A stretch of 64,000 bases of DNA from Ctenosaura bakeri (GCA_948474755.1 CAOLHI010000922.1:248001-312000); one strand, 5' to 3'; shown: positions 37,465-50,307, counted from the stretch's first letter. Numbers and translations are program-made. Notes: generated from the sequence alone by a model not told the origin.

Positions 37465-37830
37465 TAATCCTCTCTGGATCCTACTGTACTAAATAACTTC
37501 CAGCCAGTCTCCAACATTCCACTTTTCAAAAATGTTCTGGATCATCTGGCAGTTTCTTTTCTTCAGGACAGACTATGCATATTTATTTCAATCTGCCAGT
37601 TTATGGAGCAGGATACAAATTGCTTTGATGGACAATCTACACTGGATATTGAATAGGTGCAGCATTTCTCTGTCATTTCTGGTCAACTTGGTTTTTGAAA
37701 GCATAAAGCATGGTATCATTCCAAGATACCTGTCCACACCTGGAGGCACTATAGGGACTTGGTGGCATTGTGTTATCACCACCCTGGTGTGTTCCCAGGG
37801 GAAAATAAAAACCTGAGAGTATGAAAGCTG
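37465..37830 (+). mobile_element. L2-like LINE fragment (5' part of RT)
   Basis: Translation across frames gives LNNFQPVSNIPLF at about 37491..37530, then ...VLDHLAVSFLQ, DGQSTLDIE and SVISGQLGF-type decayed segments, and ends near 'gtgttcccaggggaaaataa' (VFPG). This parallels the start of the L2 reverse transcriptase (YRPVSNLPFLSK...VLE pattern). It is heavily mutated. Confidence 0.65.
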
Positions 37831-39334
37831 GTTTGTAATATGTGATCTGTGTCCTATAAGGAAGTCATTTCAAATTATCACAGTGGACTGATGAAATTTG
37901 ACAGCATTTATAGTAGTTTTAAATCTCATGTAAATTAAAGCAAGGTTATCCATTTTGCCCAAACAGTCACATACCATCTGGTTGCTCATAGCACTAACAC
38001 ATTGAATGAATGAACCCAAAAAATATATGAGTGTTTCTGAGAAATATTTACAAGTAATATGAAACATGACTGTGGGAAAAGTGTATCTGCATCCTCTCCT
38101 TAAATGACATCCCACTGTCTCACATTGTTTCCAGACTGGTTTTGCTGGGTCATGGCTTGTATCATCAAGGCAATATCAGAAATGAAATAGACTGTAAGGA
38201 TCAGCAAAGCAATAAATCCAACCAACAAGTTGTGCTGTTCCATATTCTTGGTGCTCAGCTAATGTTCTGTGTCCTTGTTCTGTTCTGTCTTGAAAAAGTT
38301 CCTGAAAATTGCAACTTGCAAGTCATCAATAAAGAGTAGTTCTATAGCCAAGTGTTACAGTATTATAGAAAAATAATAAGTTGCAATTTAGCCTTTTCCC
38401 ATAGTAAGCATACTTTCCACTATGAACTCTAATAGTTGTATTTATGTATCTTGATATGATAGATGACATTTCATATACTTTGTGCATGTATTATATTTTG
38501 TCAGGATTGTTACTCCTCCTGGGTCTCAGTAGTAAGGCTTGCTATAAGTATAAACCCCTCAAGTAAGACAGATCTACTGATGTTAAACCTAGGGCTAAAA
38601 TAGTGTGGAATTTACAGGTCTGAGATGTATTGACAAACTTATGTTGGGAAATTAAAATGTCATTGCTTGGATCACAACTATAGACAAGGCTATATATCCA
38701 GCATTCCCATAGCACCTGCATCAAAATCTGAGTAATTCGATTGCAAAAGTAATGAATGCTCTTGGGGAACTTTGCTATGAATTTCCTCATGAAAAAATTG
38801 AATTTATGTTTTCATTCAAGACAACAAATAATTGCATTATATTCACAAATTTGAAAAATGGGATACATTTTTAAAGTGGTTCTCAGGGCAGCTTACAGCC
38901 TTATCTCCACAGAAATGATCTGTGCTGAGACTTTCATCTCTGTCACACATGTAGAAGAAGAAGAGATTTTCTGTGAGAGCCAGAGCAGAGGTTGTATTGG
39001 ATGATCAAGCAGAACGCAGCTAGTAAAGAGGGAAATACATCAAATATGACTGGGACCTAGGCAGAGGATAGCCTATAATTTATACCTGCCAAGAAAGAGA
39101 TGGCAGTTTTTGAAGTTACTCCCAAGCAGGAAGGACACTTTCAGCAGGATTATCTCCTTTTCTACACTTTCTGCCCTTCTTTCTTCCTCCAACATACTAC
39201 TTGACCTCAAGTATAAGAAGAGCCATGGTGTAAGAAGATGGAGGGACTCACTGCAGCAAACCTTGCCCATGCATCTAAGAGGAACTGGAGGCATAGAAAC
39301 AGCATCTGTGTCAAGCAAGAGGATCCAGTAGAGC
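37831..39334. other. Intronic sequence, nothing recognised
   Basis: AT-rich; no element or exon was recognised. Confidence 0.45.
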
Positions 39335-39465
39335 AGTGATTACCAAACCCTAGTCCTCTAAGTTTTTGGACTTCGACTCCCAGATGTCCCAGCTGCAATG
39401 ATAGGTGATTCTGGGAGCCGAAGTGCCAAAGGCCTGGAAGACCAGAGTTTGGGAAACCCTGCAGT
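39335..39465. mobile_element. MITE-like inverted repeat element
   Basis: 'gcagtgattaccaaacccta' with 'tttggacttcgactcccaga' on the left, and 'ttctgggagccgaagtgcca' with 'ccagagtttgggaaaccctg' on the right, form an imperfect inverted repeat typical of a common reptile MITE. A relative lies at 40083..40195. Confidence 0.6.
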
Positions 39466-39822
39466 AGAACCAGCAAGGCCAAAGAAGAAAGAAGGCAACT
39501 CATCTGCCTGTTGACCCGAGCAGGATAATCTGCAACAGCTGGGAGAGGGTGTGGCTGTGGCACCTCAGAAAGGCTACTCATGAGGGAGTAAAAAGAGAGG
39601 GATAAATAAGCAGAAGAGAAGGAATCAGCTTGGGTTTTTGAGCAATCTGGCCAAGCTGGGAGACATCAGGATCAGTAAATCTTCCTAGGACTACTAGGCT
39701 ACATGTTTTTGCAGGAAGCCTGATAGACAGCTCAACAACAGATAAGGCCCAGGAGTCTCCACTGCACTTGGTAAGCACAGAGGTAACAGGGTTGAATAAC
39801 CACTGAGGGGCACTAGCTCTAA

Positions 39823-40024
39823 GGCTATTTTCATACTACACTATTATAGTGCTGTTATTCCACTTTCAACATCCTGTGGTATTCTGGGGTTTATCATTTA
39901 CTGAGGCTGAAGAGCTCTCTGGCTAAGAGTTCCAAATGCCCCTCCCTGAACTACAAAACCCAGGATGCCATAGGATGTTGAAAGTGGAACAATAGCACTA
40001 TAATGGTATAATGTGGAAATGGCC
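39823..40024. mobile_element. Harbinger-like palindromic MITE (family A), copy 4
   Basis: 202 bp, GGCTATTTTCATACTACACT to an end whose complement is GGCCATTTCCACATTATACC. The flanking triplets TAA and CAA agree at two of three positions. The inner arms match the other copies. Confidence 0.82.
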
Positions 40025-40082
40025 CAAGAGACTGGGAGCTTGGGATCCTCAAGGGAAGGTTTATCTCAGGGGTTCTTTTCCT

Positions 40083-40195
40083 TAGGACAATGGTTCCCAA
40101 CCTTTGGTCTTCCAGATGTTTGAGACTTCAACTCCCAGAAATCCCAGTCAGCTTGGTTAACAGTCAGGAATTCTGGAAGCTAAAGTGTTACCAGG
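40083..40195. mobile_element. MITE-like inverted repeat element
   Basis: 'aatggttcccaacctttggt' and 'gacttcaactcccagaaatc' are paired with 'gtcaggaattctggaagcta' to the right. It belongs to the same type as 39335..39465. Confidence 0.6.
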
Positions 40196-41999
40196 CCATA
40201 TACCTTCACACTTTGATATGGTTTAATTGGTAACATTTGATTTAATTGGCAAAATATATTATATTAAATATATAATTGGCATGAGTATTAATTATGACCT
40301 GCTATGGCTGTATGGCCATTCTAGATAAGAGTAAAAGGCTGCCCAAACATGTGTGTTGCGAATAAGGTCAGAAGAGACCTCCAGATGTAGCCAAGCCATA
40401 GTTAGGAAATCACCAGGAAACTCCAGCGATAATGGATTTGCAAGTAGCTTCCAATGACTCAACCTCTTAGAGACAGTAGCATCTGGAAGATTCCCACAAG
40501 ATGGCTGGTTGTCTTAACTCTTCTCCCTGTGACCAAGCAAGCTTCCCTTTTGCTGCCATACCTGTCTGACAAGTACTGAGCCATTAGGACTTCCATTAGC
40601 CCTTTGTCATTAGCTCATTCTGGACCCCACTGTCTACTCTCAGGACTCCACTGTTTACTCTGCCAGAGGGCCATTGACACCCTTACCCTAAAGGCATCAA
40701 TAGAGTTTTTGGGCAGTCAGCTCTCTGTATACCAATTTCTGGTAGCACTCTGCTGCTCTGATTTCTAATTGTGTACTGTCCTTAGACTTGCATCTAAGGT
40801 GCATTTGCTGTTCTTCTGGATTGCTTAATATCACTCACTTCACCCTAAAATCTTGCTGTCTGAAACTTTCCTCTTTTTCTTCAATTAGCCTTTTGTCATT
40901 GCATGACCACTTGGATCTTGTGTGTGTTATTGCAATTCCCCCCATTAAAACACTTTTGGACCTCCAGCTGGTTCTTCCCTGCATTAGTACTGGCAAACAT
41001 AGGTTTAAAAGATCTTGTGAGATCGATCCTCCTCTTGCAGGCCTCCTCTTTGAACTAATCTTCCCCACAGTTTCACGGAGGTACTGGCATTGCAGGTGGA
41101 CCCCTGAGTCACCCATGTTTTGTGGTAACAAAAGTCCAAAACACTTGGAGCACCAAAGGTTGAGAACTACTGCCTTTGAGGAAGAAATGGAGGGGGAAAC
41201 CCAACTATGAAGTAACAGTGCTTTTGAAGAGGCCCTCTGTGGACAGGACCCACTATTGTAAGCCTGGGGAAAGAAAATTCTCTCTGAACAAATAAATAAA
41301 CTCTCATAGATCAAAGAACCTGATATAGGCTCATTGAATTCCAAGATGGGGAGGATTTATGTTCCCTTTCTCAGGGAGGACACCACACATAATGACACAC
41401 TAAAGGTCTTTTTAATTCAGTATTCCATTTCTTCATTAACTAACCAGATTCTAGAAAGCTCACAAACAGAACATCAGCGTAATAGGACTCTTGCATTCAT
41501 GTTTCCCAGCTACTTGTGGTAAGAAGTATAATAAGTAAGAGATAGGTTGTCCTTCCTTTCAATATGAGATGTAGCCTTCAGTAGTCAAATCCAACATGAA
41601 TTTGTCATAGCCATTGATACATTTATCCTCCATCAATTTTTCTATCTGTTTTTAAAAATCACCACTCCATATAAACTGACATAGTTGGACTGTACACTGT
41701 GTTAAGTTTTGCAGAGTACTCGATTTCATTTTAGTCATAGCACCATCCTTTTACTGGTCCTGAATCATCTACCCACCATTCAGTGTCATTATTAACTGTG
41801 TGCTGTTGTATTATGAGAGATGGAGAACAACTCCTTTTCTACTTTCTTTCTACAGTCCATAATGTTATAGACATCTGCCGTGTTCTTTGGACTTCCCCAC
41901 TGTTCTAAGCTAAAATGCCCAATATGTTGTACACTTTCCACAAAGGGAGCGACCATATTCAGAATCTATTCATAACATAACTTTGCCAAAATTCTATTC
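40196..41999. other. Intronic sequence, nothing recognised
   Basis: Overlapping open frames of 140 (+) and 169 (-) codons occur at 40788..41344. They share no feature with known proteins, and the fragment 'caaaggttgagaactactgc' near 41154 belongs to the repeat type at 40083. I see no supported gene. Confidence 0.45.
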
Positions 42000-42137
42000 A
42001 GAGATGAGAATCATGTGACCTTCCAGACATTAATGGACTGCAGCTTCCATTCAGGCAAGTAAGCATAGCCAATGAAAAGGAAACTTTGGAGTTACATTCC
42101 AACAAAGTATGGAATGTCACAAGATGGCTGCCCTTGT
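42000..42137. mobile_element. hAT-like MITE (family M)
   Basis: The left arm 'gatgagaatcatgtgacctt' with 'ccagacattaatggactgca' and the right arm 'gttacattccaacaaagtat' form an imperfect inverted repeat of family M. Confidence 0.55.
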
Positions 42138-42186
42138 TCTAAAGAGAAAAAGATAGTCCTATATATGTATTGACTTTTTTTTTCTT

Positions 42187-42322
42187 TAGAACAGAAGTAG
42201 AAATCATGTAGCCTTCCAGCTGCTGTTAGACTTGATTTCCCAGTATTCCTCCTTATTGGCTATTCTGGCTAAAATCCTGGCAGGCCACAACAGCTGGAAG
42301 GCCACAAAGTTTCCATCCCTAC
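42187..42322. mobile_element. hAT-like MITE (family M)
   Basis: Ends: CAGAAGTAGAAATCATGTAG at the left; the right end complement reads TAGGGATGGAAACTTTGTGG. The flanking octamers CTTTAGAA and CTTGAGAG agree at six of eight positions, as expected for a decayed hAT duplication. It lies about 50 bp from another family M copy. Confidence 0.62.
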
Positions 42323-43308
42323 TTGAGAGATAGTTTGCACGTTGTGTTTTAGTCTTTCTCTCTGTGTGTGGTTTTTATTTCATGACATTCTCTGGGGTGG
42401 TCCTCTATGGCTTTCATAAAGGAAGACCTCTCCTTTCCTCTGCCTTGTCCTATTAATTTCATCTGTGGAACGTGCCACAGGAAATGCCAAAACCACCCAT
42501 GAAAACCCTCAAGACATCCATGGAAAAGGAATTTGAAATGTGGTGGGTGGAATTCAGGGGACAGAGGTTACCCAGCGAGAGGGCAGATGTCTACTACTGG
42601 AAAACTGTAACAGATTTGACAGGTCTGCATTTTTCCCTGAGTGGCATTTGGAATTCATATGCTGAGATAACACACTGTTGTCTCTCTCTGCTTGAGGCAT
42701 CAAAGAGTAGAAGAGTAATGCACATAAAGAAAATGACACAAAACATTACAGCATGGAAAAGTCCTATTGGTTACAGTTTATGTAACAGGTGCAGGAAAGG
42801 AACAAATGGTGTGCTTAAAAGGAAAAAAGAAAAGGAAGTAATAAAACAGCTTCCTTAAGAGAAAATGTAAATTGCAAGTACAGTTTTTATTCTTAGGCTT
42901 CTATGAACAAAGGCAAAGCCCATCAGTAAAAGCAATGAAAATAGCATGCTTGTATGTGTGTCAGAGAATTTGTTTAACTCATATGGGTGAGATAGAGAAA
43001 TCTAACATACTTTCACGTGCTGCTTCACAGCCAATTTAAAATTGGCAACATGCCTCTTGGTTCTAAATGGCATTCTCACACTGGCTTCCCTTCAGTTGAA
43101 GTAACTGAGAACCAAGATGACCTTATTAGTATAGACTCAACCTTAGATTTCAAACCTGGATTGTCCTTCTTGATCACACTGAAGTATAATGGCAAGACAA
43201 GAGTTCACCATAATATCCCACACTTGAAGGAGGTTGAATCCAACTCAAACTGGGCCCAGGTTTTTGGATGGGGGATCATTTGGCAATTTGCATAATTCCT
43301 AGAGCTTT
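42323..43308. other. Intronic sequence, nothing recognised
   Basis: The 128-codon open frame at 42472..42858 shows no recognisable domain, and no splice-flanked exon pattern is evident. Confidence 0.45.
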
Positions 43309-43410
43309 AAAAAGTTACTTTTTGAAGTCATAACTTCCAGAATCCCTCAGAAAACATGACCAACTGGGAGATTCTGGAAGCTGTGATTCCAAAAAAAAAA
43401 AAAAAAAACT
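43309..43410. mobile_element. MITE-like inverted repeat with poly(A) run
   Basis: 'tttttgaagtcataacttcc' with 'agaatccctcag' on the left and 'gggagattctggaagctgtg' on the right pair as arms. A run of about 19 A follows at 43391..43409. Confidence 0.5.
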
Positions 43411-44334
43411 TCTCAAAGCTCCTTCCTCATAGTTCATCTGGAGAAAAAAGACTTCAAAATAGTTTCTAGGATTGTTCCCTACCAAAGAACAATCCTGGTT
43501 CAAGTCACAGCACTTCCTATTTATGTAAAATTTGGTACTGGATTCAACTGTTCATTACACTTTACTGAGTGATCCTTAGTTCTAAATGAGCACTGCTTTA
43601 GGGGTACCATAATGTTTGAGATAGTGCTCAATATATGGCCAAATGCTGTCTAAATATGTTTAGCCTAGACTTAATTACACTGTGTTTAAGCATGTATTGC
43701 CTTTTTAATGAATCAGGCCTGTGCTGCCAGGAAAAGAAAAATGGTTTGTCAAGCAGTAGCTGGTTGAAATATAACAAGAGCCTTCTGTTCTTTGTTCAAA
43801 CAGCTGCCCTCTTAGAGTTGCTTTAATGAAGTCACTGCCCGGGCTTTTTATTCAGGAAGATCAGTGTTTACAAGCTCATCTGTCTCAAGTCAAAACAGTT
43901 CCTACTTGTTAATAATTCACTAACCAAATATTATGAGTGAGATTCTGGGAACCTGTTAAATCATCAAATGTAGGATGTAATTTTTGTTGCATTTTGTCAG
44001 TTAAAAGAAATATTAATAATTTGTAAAAAGCAACCCAAATGGCAAATGATAATTAACCAGCTTCACATAGTACGAGAAAGGTACAGGTGGACCAAGAACT
44101 TGACGAATGTGCTATTTATGAAATCAAAAGGGGCTGAGATTGCAATCCTAAAGATGTGTGGCCCTCCCAATGTGGTTGAACAGTACCTCTCATCAGTCCT
44201 TTTCAGCATAGTCGATAGTGGAGAATGATAGGAAGTATATATTTCAATAACATGGCGAAGGCCACAGATTGCCCACCAGTTCTATTTATATGTGCTTGGG
44301 GGTAAGTCCAGTTTAATTAATTCATTTAATTGAA
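43411..44334. other. Repeat-poor intronic block, possible conserved noncoding
   Basis: No mobile element or coding sequence was recognised apart from a weak family M remnant near 44147..44232. About 43640..43920 is complex, non-repetitive sequence, a reasonable candidate for conserved noncoding DNA, which cannot be tested here. Confidence 0.35.
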
Positions 44335-44337
44335 TTA

Positions 44338-44798
44338 GGCCCTTTCCGCACCAGAAAGTTAAAACGGGCCAAGGCGTCCTGTCACGGAGGTCATCCGCAC
44401 CTTGGAGTGGACTAGGTTCAGACTATTTACCTTAGTTCCACAGAGTGCTAAGCGAAGGCCGGAAAAATCTGCTCTTCCAATCTTCTGGAGCACGCCATTG
44501 TGTTCCTCCTCACTTGTGCAGATGTGCAGACTTGCACCAATGCGAGCCTGCGATCAGCGGAGGGCGGGCTGTGGGGGTGGCCAGCATCAGCAGTTGGTCC
44601 AGACCCACAAAGAACAGGAAGCCACCATTTTCAGCCTGAGCAGTGCAGATCTACAGACCTTGCACTGCTTCAATTTGCCCTGGACCAAATGGAGGAGCCC
44701 TGCAGAAGGACTTAAGGGAGAATCCACATTGCTTCGAGCTAAGAAGAAGCGGTGAGTAATGGCATGAACTGATTCACTCACCTCGCACGGAAAGAGCC
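44338..44798. mobile_element. Harbinger-like DNA transposon, 461 bp
   Basis: Left end GGCCCTTTCCGCACC and right end CGCACGGAAAGAGCC are inverted relative to one another. A perfect 3-bp duplication TTA flanks it (44335..44337 and 44799..44801), the classic PIF/Harbinger target. The interior is GC-richer than its surroundings and non-coding; the 117-codon frame inside is not a transposase. Confidence 0.82.
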
Positions 44799-44862
44799 TT
44801 AGTCTGGTCAGTTAAACATATGGCTCAGCTATAACATAAACAGATTTTCTGTAGGTAGTTAG

Positions 44863-45010
44863 GGCCTTTCTGCACTACACTGTTAATAGTGTTTATTCCA
44901 CTTTCAAAATCCTATGGAATCCTAGGGTTTGTATTTTAGGGAGGGGCATTTAGAATTCTCAATCAGACAGTCCTTTGGCCTCAAGAAAGTTCAAACCCCA
45001 GAATTCTAAT
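44863..45010. mobile_element. Harbinger-like palindromic MITE (family A), copy 5, truncated
   Basis: It begins GGCCTTTCTGCACTACACTG with the inner arm 'gtttattccactttcaaaat' and reaches 'caaaccccagaattctaatg', after which the right terminus cannot be followed. About 50 bp are lost. Confidence 0.75.
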
Positions 45011-46133
45011 GTATGTAGCATCAACCATATGCTTGCACTACACAAAAATTATGAGATGAGATATTTGCCCAAGACAGATATAAAATCTGCAGCAGAGTAG
45101 GAAAGGCATGTGTGGACAATGCAATGGGTTGTGGGTTTTTTGTTTTGTTTTTCAGTCATTGTGCAGAACAAAACCCTTACACACTTTAAAGTATTTATCA
45201 GTATGTTCTAGTGGACATTCAGAACATTGTCTAGGCCAGCTAACAATGTACATACATCTTCCTTTCAGTGGTGCATTACAGGAATAGGTTGTGTGCTGAA
45301 GAAACATGTAAGTTGCATTCTGCAAGCACAGATATGTTGGCAGCACTAGTGGCGTTCCTCAAAATCTTAACAGCTATCTTCTCTTGCAATCTCCACTTCA
45401 CTTCTCTATAGTGAGGACAGAAAGAATTTTTCTTGGTTTCAGGACAAATCAACCAAATGGATTTAGTTACATTGAAGCTTACCAAAGAAATTTAAGATGG
45501 AAGGCAGGGAATGCCATCCTCAGTTTGATTTGGCCTCTTGGCAATGCCACATGGGATGACATCCAAAGCCAAAGCCAAGTTAGGTCAAAGTTGGAAATGA
45601 CTCTCAGCAATGGTAGGGAGTATGGTTCAGTTATCTATTTTTTTTAACAAGACGGGGGGAAAGCAGGCAGCCAGGCAGGTAGACAAAGTAAGACTGAGCA
45701 GAAGAACGTAAAAGCATTAGTCATTTAGAAGCATGATTTCTGATTTGTAAATCTTTGCAACATATTTCACTTGACAATGAAGAATGTGATGGGCAGTATT
45801 TTAAAAAGCTTATCAGTACCCCCGCTCAAGAAAAGCAATTCTTTTGACCCTTCAAAACATTCATTATAAAACATTTAGCTGAACCATAGTTACAAAATAT
45901 TTCACAAAATACTGTCCAATTTGATCCATTTTAAGTCAGAAAGAAGTTTTACTTCCTAGTATGTTTAAGAATGTATAAAGTGTCAGAAATCTTGTCATTC
46001 TGAAAATGATAAAGAAGGTGATACTAACCTACAAAGTCAAAGTCAGGATGGCAGATTTGAAAAGTAAGAATGAGGTGGACCCTGGAATGCTGACATGTAT
46101 AGTTTTATTTCCATGATTGGTTGAAAATCATTT
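45011..46133. other. Intronic sequence, nothing recognised
   Basis: No exon, RNA gene or mobile element was recognised. A (GTTTT)n-like run lies near 45137..45151. Confidence 0.45.
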
Positions 46134-46222
46134 TAGAGCAGGGATGGGTAATAGGTGACCTTCAAGGTGTTCTTGGACTGCAGTTCCCACTATCCTCAGC
46201 ATTGGCTATGCTGGCAAGGACC
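46134..46222. mobile_element. hAT-like MITE fragment (family M)
   Basis: 'gagcagggatgggtaatagg' with 'ttcttggactgcagttccca' and 'cattggctatgctggcaagg' is the left half of family M. The right half is missing. Confidence 0.55.
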
Positions 46223-47101
46223 AGAGTTTAACAAATTCTTAAACACTATATGTCCCCGTGAAAGCCACTTTCTGATCGCAATATATAGTTTCAGCTGGTT
46301 CAAAGTGTTTTATTTATTAGTGGGCATTTTCATTCACATTTGCTTAAACTGTTTTATCTATAGCACTTCAACTAGACAGAAAATAAAAGTAATTGTTACT
46401 CATTTGCTTTGTATTGGCTGTAATGCTGCACAGTGCTACCGGGACATTCTTCTGGATACTCTCTAAAAGGCTTCCTATAAACATTTCCATTACTTATTAT
46501 AGAATGAAAACCAGGGCTAAAATTATTATGTTGATCACATCTCAACCATTGTACCCCTGTTCTATCAGTGATTTTCAACTAAATGGCCATGCCTCAATCC
46601 AGTAACTTAAAAACTACAGTGAGTTCATCAGTTTTCCTCATATGAGCCTCAGAGAAAGACAAAAACAGTCTGAGTGACCTTTTGTGAAATAAAGTGAATA
46701 CAGTGCTAACATAGCTATGGATGGGTCATGAGGGACATTCTCTCCCAAATTCTATCCATCTTCACCTCATGGATGTACTAAAAGCTTGATAAATAATTTA
46801 GGAAAGTAATGGACATGTTTTTAAACACTGTGACCCCAGCTGTTAAGGAAGTGGCACATTGGCAAAAGCTGAAGAGTGAAAATGGAAAGCAAATGGCTTC
46901 TTTCTCATGGCTGTTCTAGACATCAGGAAAGAAGGGTGTGAAGGCAGATCTCTCAGTCACAGATGATTTTCAAGGCTACAGTTCAGTTCCATGTTCACAA
47001 AGCACTTAGAGCAGAATTGTGCATTATATAAAATGTATGGAACTGCTACAAAAACAGATACTCTAAGCCACATTCATGATCTATCATGCAGAACATTTAG
47101 C
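46223..47101. other. Intronic sequence, nothing recognised
   Basis: No exon or mobile element was recognised. Confidence 0.45.
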
Positions 47102-48480
47102 ATAGAATCACAGACTTGGAAGGTGTCCTAAGGGTCATTGAGTCCAATCCCCACTAAGTGCAGAATCTCCACTAGAATAGCCCTAGCAGGTAGCTGTCCA
47201 ATCGCTTTTTGACAATGCCTCATGAAAGAGACCCCACTGCCTCTCTATGCAGTTGGTTTCACTGCCAAACTGGTCTTACTGTCAAGAAGTTCCTTCTATG
47301 TTAAATCAAAATCTCTTCTTCTGTAACTTCAAGCCATTAGACCCTTGTCTAATTTCTGGGGCAGAAAAGAACAAACTTGCATCTTCCTCTCTCTAACAGC
47401 CCTTGAAGCAGAGAGTGCCATATCACCCCTTAGTTTTCTCTGCGCTAGGCTGAACACGCTCTCAACTCCTTCAACTTTTCCTTATATATTTTGTACTCCA
47501 GACTTCTTATCGTCTTTATTGCTCTTCTCTGAACATACTCCAACTTGTCTATATTGTTCTTAAAATGAGGTTCCCAGAACCTAAATGCAGTATTCCAGGT
47601 GAAGCCTAACCAGCACAGAATATAGAGGGACTAACACTGCCCTGAAACTATAATTCTATTAATACAGGCTAAAATAGCGTGTACCTTCCTTGCTCCAGCT
47701 CATGTTCAACTTGTGTTCAACCACAATCCCAAGGCACTTTTCAGAGGTAGCACTCCCAAGCCAAATATCCTCCATCCTATATCTGTGCATTTGGCTTTTT
47801 GTGGTCTAAGTGTAGAATTTTGCATTTGTCTCAATTGAATTTCATTTTATTATTTTCTATCCATTTTCCCAGTTTATCTAAGTCCTTTAGAATTCTCTCT
47901 TTCTCTCTTGCAGTGTGTTAGCTACCACTCTCAGTTTTGCATTATCCACAAACTTGATAAGGATACCCTTCATCTCATCATCTAAATCACTAATAAAAAT
48001 GTTGAAGAGTAATGGCTCTAGGACAGAACCCTATGGCACTCCACTCAAGACCTCCTCCTAGTTTAAAACACAGCTGTTAACAATGGCTCTTTGAACATGG
48101 TTTTCCAATCAACTATGAATCCATCTGACAGTGTTTCCGTCTATTCCATATTTAATCAGTTTGCTAATCAAAATATTGGGGATCTTATGAAAATATTTTG
48201 CTGAAATCCAGATAAATGACATCCACATCATTACCATCATATTTGTAGTTTGACTGGATTTGTCCTTGACAAAACCTACTAATCACTGCATTGTCGCTGC
48301 AAACTGATCCCTGTATAATCTGTTCTTATATATATATATTTTCCTATATTGAGGTCAGGCTGACCTCAATAGTTCTCTTTTGCCTTTTTTGTTTGTTTGT
48401 TTTTTGTTTTGAAGACAGGGACAATGTTTGTCCTTCTACAATCCTTTGACATCTCATCTCATTATTTGTGATTCAGCTTT
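47102..48480 (-). mobile_element. CR1 LINE, long decayed copy, - orientation
   Basis: On the + strand it starts 'catagaatcacagacttgga', the CR1 3' end. It continues through 'cagtattccaggtgaagcct' and 'cagaaccctatggcactcca' to 'gaggtcaggctgacctcaat' at about 48351, all typical of antisense CR1 sequence. No long frame survives. This subfamily differs from the one at 14119. The far limit is approximate. Confidence 0.85.
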
Positions 48481-49344
48481 TAGCAACTTTCTACTTATAA
48501 ATATCCACCTTGGTTGGGTGTCCTTCAGTGTCTGTAGCCATGAGATTCTACCCAGAATCTATCCTTGAGCCTGTTAAAATCACATTTTCCTTAATCCAGG
48601 GTCCATCTTCTTTGGGCTATCTTGTAATCATCACTTCTACCATTACATGGTCATTTCCTCCTGAAGTATCAACTGTTTTGATTCCAAGGATTTTCCCCAC
48701 CCCATCCCCAAATTCTCATGTCAACCTGTTTTTCTTTCACCTTTCTCTATTTCCCTTTCCTGTATTTCCCTCACAACTGCACAATAACTCTTTCTTCCCC
48801 TTACTTTCAAAGCCAGTGTGTGTTGTCTTTCTTTCTACGCTGACTCAGTTTTCATTCCCTTTGCCTTCATACTTCCTTTTGCCTTGTCATCCATTTTATA
48901 CACCTTTGTGGTAGAGGATGGTGTGGCAGTCATCCCAGTGATGGGGCAGTCCTTGGTTGAAGTTGCCTGGGGAAGGTTCAAATTGGAGCAGCCTTGGTAA
49001 ATATATTTTTGGATTCCAGAGGATAGAAGATGCAGCCTGAGGTGACACAATTGGTTGTGTGGGATAATCAAGAGCTTGGAGAAGTTCCTTTGCTTTTTAG
49101 ACCCCAGATCCTAAAATAATGGCTATGGGATTTTGAGAGATATAGTCCAACAAAGAAACACTCCCAAGTTATTGGAATAACCATCAGCGTTCATTTGAGA
49201 AGGGTCAACCCTGTGTCACACCACCACTCATCATGAATTTCAACTGTCCCTTACTGCTGTTTTGAAAACCTAGCAACTCTGCAAAGCATACCACTTCATA
49301 TCATTAAAGTCCATAACATAAATGCTTCCCCACTGTTTACTCAC
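48481..49344. other. Intronic sequence, nothing recognised
   Basis: A pyrimidine-rich stretch at about 48690..48900 accounts for the 134-codon open frame there, which is Phe/Pro/Ser-rich and low in complexity. No gene is supported. Confidence 0.45.
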
Positions 49345-50085
49345 TTCATAGAGTCATAGGCCATTTCCACACTAGACTGTTACAGCACTGTTATTCCATT
49401 TACGACATCCTATGGAATCCTGGGGTTTGCAGTTTCGGGAGAGGTCCACCAGCCACTTCCAAAACTGCAAAATCCAGGATTCCTTAGGATATTGCAAATG
49501 GAATAATAGCGCTATAACAGTCTAGTGCAGAAATGGCCATAGAATCATAGACCTGTAAGGGATCATGAGGGCCATTTAGTCCAACCCCATGCCATGCAGG
49601 AATGTACAGCAAAAGCACTCCTGAAAGAGCTCATACAGCCTCTGTTTATAGACCTCCAAAGATGAGAGTCCACCACTCTCTGAGGCAATCTATTCCTCTG
49701 TCAAACAGCAATTACAGTTTTTAAAAAAGTTATTCCTAATGTTTAGGTGGAATCTCTTTTCTTCTGATTTTAATTTCTTGTGATTTTAATTGATTCATGT
49801 TCTAGTCCCTAAAGCAGTTGAAAACAAGTTTGCTCCACCTTCTTCATGACATCATTTCAGATATTGAAAGATAGTTATCATGTCACTTGAGACTTCTATT
49901 CTCTAAGCTAAACATACTCAGCTCCCTAAGTTGTTCCTCATAGGGCTTTGTTTCTACACTTTTACTTAGCTTGCTCACTTTTCTCTGAGTGTGCTTCATC
50001 TTGTTTATAACTTTATTGAACTGTGGTGCCTAGAACTGGACACAGTATTCCAGGTGGATTCTGACCAAAGGAGACCTCTCCTGGC
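49345..50085 (-). mobile_element. CR1 LINE, interrupted in its 3' tail
   Basis: The tail repeat CATAGAGTCATA (49347..49358) is separated by a family A element from the rest of the CR1 3' end, which resumes 'atagaatcatagacctgtaa' at 49539 and runs through 'cacagtattccaggtggatt' at about 50041. It is decayed and has no open frame. Confidence 0.82.
49359..49538. mobile_element. Harbinger-like palindromic MITE (family A), copy 6
   Basis: 180 bp, about 20 bp shorter in the middle than the other copies. GGCCATTTCCACACTAGACT to an end whose complement is GGCCATTTCTGCACTAGACT, with a 3-bp duplication ATA (49356..49358 and 49539..49541). It is inserted in a CR1 tail whose own repeat could mimic the duplication. 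Confidence 0.82.
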
Positions 50086-50307
50086 GATCTTCCATTTGAA
50101 TGCATTGGGAAAAGGCTATCCATATGTACTAGTTTATACAACAAGGAGCTCCTCCATGTGAAAAGGATCCTGATAGGATGAGACTCTTTTCGTACATTGA
50201 AGAACTCTTTACATTGACACCAGTACACATGGAAATCTCTTTCCTATACCATCTGAATATGCAGATAAGGGATATTTTTCTAGCATTATAACTAATATGT
50301 TATTTCT

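Noticed and set aside
40788..41344. Overlapping 140- and 169-codon open frames
   Set aside because: Both strands are open over the same stretch. There is no recognisable domain and no splice-compatible context for the NDST transcript, and the frames run into a MITE-type fragment.
44402..44755. 117-codon open frame
   Set aside because: It is entirely inside the TTA-flanked Harbinger-like element and shows no transposase motif.
48510..48914. 134-codon Phe/Pro/Ser-rich protein
   Set aside because: It comes from a pyrimidine-rich stretch of low complexity; no homologous pattern was recognised.
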